Source: VRUE01 sp963796705
Lineage (GTDB): Bacteria > Actinomycetota > Thermoleophilia > Solirubrobacterales > 70-9
Assembly: GCA_963796705.1 (NCBI GenBank)
Contig: CAWCMK010000004.1
Location: 434,001 to 498,000 of the forward strand
Length of the DNA: 64,000 bases
Direction of reading: 5' to 3'
Shown: in pieces, positions 62,483 to 64,000 of the stretch
How positions within the stretch are numbered: position 1 is the stretch's first letter
How the letters are laid out: the number at the start of each line of letters is the position of its first letter
Program-made: the position numbers and the translations under genes
The notes under the pieces: model-generated
What the model was told of the DNA's origin: nothing
The model's input: only the letters and a program-made list of their open reading frames with translations
Database searches by the model: none

Positions 62483-63186
62483 TCTGAAGACTCGACCATC
62501 TCGGCGAAGGAGCGGAAGCCCGGTGTGGTGCGGCGCGCCAGATCCTCCTCGAGCTCTTCGGCCTGGGAGGGCAGCAGTCCAGCCGCGCCCAGGCCGATTG
62601 CGCGGCCCGCCTCCATCACCATCTGAGGTACTTCCATCCAGGCCTCAACGAGAGCCGCGTCGGCCTCGGGGTGAAAGAGCAGCCCCCAGGCGTTGCCATA
62701 GCGGAAGGCCTGATGCTCGGTCTTGGCCGAGGAAGCGAGGGAGACGGCGCCGACGGGCAACTCGAAGAAGTCGCCGTGCCAATGAAACACGGTTGTCTCT
62801 GGTGCGAGGGCGCCGACGATCGGGTCGTGGGCGTCATGCACGTTGATGTGGGCGAAGCCGATCTCGGGGCTCGGCCCCGGTCGCACCTCGGCGCCAAGGG
62901 CGCGGGAGAGCAGCTGCGCTCCGAGACAGATACCCAGAACAGGCAGCTGGCGGCGCACGGCCGCGGCGAGCCACTCGCGCTCCTCGATGAGCGCCGGGTA
63001 GCGCTCGAGGTCATCGACATTCATCGGCCCACCCATCACGACCACGCCCGAGACCTCGTGATGAGCCGGGATCGGTTCGCCGGCGAGCGCTTCAACTGTC
63101 AGAACCTCGGTCTCGGGGCTGAACGCGTCGAGGATCCGATGGGGCCGCTCCCAGGACGCGTGTATGAGGGAGAGGAGGGTTGCCAA
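62479..63186 (-). CDS. class I glutamine amidotransferase-like protein
   Basis: A 235-residue GMP-synthase-like amidotransferase domain. The nucleophile is in 'VLGICLGAQLLSRALGAE', and the His-Glu pair in 'GLLFHPEADAAL'. 'HEVSGVVVMGGPMNVDDLER' is the usual start of the catalytic half. Stand-alone members transfer ammonia to, or hydrolyse, gamma-glutamyl compounds. The apparent start is TTG 63186. It is the first gene of a three-gene overlapping operon with the ABC exporter, which hints at a shared small-molecule substrate or detoxification role (inference). Confidence 0.88.
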   Translation of the reverse strand: MATLLSLIHASWERPHRILDAFSPETEVLTVEALAGEPIPAHHEVSGVVVMGGPMNVDDLERYPALIEEREWLAAAVRRQLPVLGICLGAQLLSRALGAEVRPGPSPEIGFAHINVHDAHDPIVGALAPETTVFHWHGDFFELPVGAVSLASSAKTEHQAFRYGNAWGLLFHPEADAALVEAWMEVPQMVMEAGRAIGLGAAGLLPSQAEELEEDLARRTTPGFRSFAEMVESSE

Positions 63187-63220
63187 GGAGGGCGGAGGGT
63201 AGCCGCGCTACCGTTGGGGC

Positions 63221-63451
63221 GTGGCAAGAGTCCCCACAGTCGCACTGTTTCGTCCCGAGGCGCGGCCGGCATCGGCGACCGGCGCGGCGGCGATCGGCGC
63301 CCTCGCCGTGGGCGCGGCGGCGATCGGTGGCTTTGCGATCGGGAGGCTCAGCGTCGGCAGGCTCGCTATCGGCCGGGCCAAGGTGGGTCGGCTCGAGGTC
63401 GGAGAGCTCGACGTTGGTCGGCTCACTGTCCACCAGCGACCAGAGGCGTGA
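63221..63451 (+). CDS. small pentapeptide-like repeat protein
   Basis: A 76-residue protein from GTG 63221, made almost entirely of five-residue units of the form A-(I/V)-G-x-(A/L): 'AAAIGALAVGAAAIGGFAIG' then 'RLSVGRLAIGRAKVGRLEVG'. This periodicity favours a beta-solenoid, as in pentapeptide-repeat proteins, but the composition is the A(I/V)G type seen in small actinobacterial proteins without known function. It is divergent from the amidotransferase gene across 34 bases. Confidence 0.65.
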   Translation: MARVPTVALFRPEARPASATGAAAIGALAVGAAAIGGFAIGRLSVGRLAIGRAKVGRLEVGELDVGRLTVHQRPEA

Positions 63452-63464
63452 CCCCAATTCGTTG

Positions 63465-64000
63465 TTGATCGCACCAGGTCGAGGAAAACGGCGAGCACTC
63501 GCGGCTCTCAGCATCAGCCTCGCGGCTGCACTGATGATCACGATCGCCACGATGCCGAGCGCGGCAATCGGCCCCTATCCGCCCCTCGGCGGCTGCCCGG
63601 TCTTCCCCGACCCCCCCGCGTCGCTGCCGGCCCGCGCCCCCTCCCGGCCTGATGAGAGCGCCTGGAACCAGGACATCTCCAGGGCGCCCGTCGCCCCCAA
63701 CTCGGCGGCGACAATCGCCTTCATCGACTCCAGTGGGGGCGATCATCTCCATCCTGACTTCGGTTCGCCCCGCGCCTACGGCTTCCCCTACGCCGTCCTC
63801 AGCCATAGACGGGCTCCGGAGCTGCCGATTCACTACACGGCCTACGGCGATGAGAGCGACAGGGGCCCTTTCCCGATCCCGCTGGGGGCACCGGTCGAGG
63901 GTGGCGCCCACAGCGACGGGGACCGCCACGTGCTCGCCGTCGACACGGTGACCTGCACCCTGTATGAGCTCTACCGCGCCTTCCCGAAACGAGGCCGGAG
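63465..64000 (+). CDS. secreted protein, cut by the window end
   Basis: A signal-peptide-like start (RRALAALSISLAALMITIAT) is followed by a Pro-rich stretch and 'WNQDISRAPVAPNSAATIAF', 'HLHPDFGSPRAYGFPYAVL', 'YGDESDRGPFPIPLGAPVEG', 'SDGDRHVLAVDTVTCTLYEL'. This conserved pattern occurs in a family of secreted actinobacterial proteins of unknown function. The start is TTG 63465 or the adjacent TTG; ATG 63534 would remove part of the signal peptide. The 3' end lies beyond the window. Confidence 0.65.
   Translation, partial: MIAPGRGKRRALAALSISLAAALMITIATMPSAAIGPYPPLGGCPVFPDPPASLPARAPSRPDESAWNQDISRAPVAPNSAATIAFIDSSGGDHLHPDFGSPRAYGFPYAVLSHRRAPELPIHYTAYGDESDRGPFPIPLGAPVEGGAHSDGDRHVLAVDTVTCTLYELYRAFPKRGR

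Noticed and set aside
1..64000. CRISPR arrays
   Set aside because: No set of short, regularly spaced identical repeats with unique spacers was seen; the repeats present are att copies, TIRs, hairpins and the NHL duplication.

Overview
The window is a high-GC actinobacterial chromosome segment. Several features resemble Thermoleophilia/Solirubrobacterales: secreted proteins with a Cys-rich, Lys/His-rich C-terminal tail, a secreted RHS/NHL giant protein with a small secreted partner, DUF2267, DUF779 and DUF4386 genes, and frequent GTG/TTG starts. The taxonomic call is inference; no rRNA is present.

Left chromosomal part (1-18.4 kb). ABC exporter pair; secreted metallophosphoesterase; aldehyde dehydrogenase with its DUF779 partner; DUF2267 protein; zinc alcohol dehydrogenase; aquaporin; MurJ flippase; CtaG-like membrane protein; lipoprotein; one IS3-family element (12580-13857) with terminal inverted repeats and a frameshifted orfB; IS3 and IS630 transposase scraps; truncated LamG protein; crotonase; cupin; and a secreted Cna-B-like protein.

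Integrated element (19.7-54.9 kb). The intact tRNA-His gene (54867-54940, minus strand) has its 3' half, from the anticodon loop onward, repeated directly at 19686-19730 and again at 18447-18493. The 35.2-kb unit between 19686 and 54908 carries, from its left end, a tyrosine integrase, excisionase-like and HTH proteins, an M48 protease, a VirD4/TraG coupling protein, an IS110 insertion, a large RHS/NHL protein with a 930-bp internal duplication, an XRE regulator, a MobF relaxase with a likely oriT hairpin beside it, and a second IS110. Its right third (42.3-54.5 kb) is a nuclease/defence-like cargo: HNH nuclease (frameshifted), DUF91 nuclease with an EVE/PUA-like tail, an ABC-type ATPase behind a LexA-type box, a HEPN-uracil-DNA-glycosylase fusion, two DNA methyltransferases (one a circularly permuted C5 enzyme) and a DUF3883-type nuclease. 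No VirB4-like ATPase is seen, so the element is more likely mobilizable than self-conjugative. Half-tRNA relics of tRNA-Ala and tRNA-Asp and relic integrase tails record earlier integrations.

Right chromosomal part (55-64 kb). Secreted repeat protein; MarR regulator divergent from an MMPL exporter gene (broken at a poly-G run); RibD/DHFR-like reductase; frameshifted SpoIIAA-like gene; three-gene overlapping operon of ABC exporter plus glutamine amidotransferase; a small A(I/V)G-repeat protein; and the start of a secreted protein cut by the window end.

Small frame breaks occur in six otherwise good genes. They may be real decay or residual sequencing indels, which affects how the pseudogene calls should be read.
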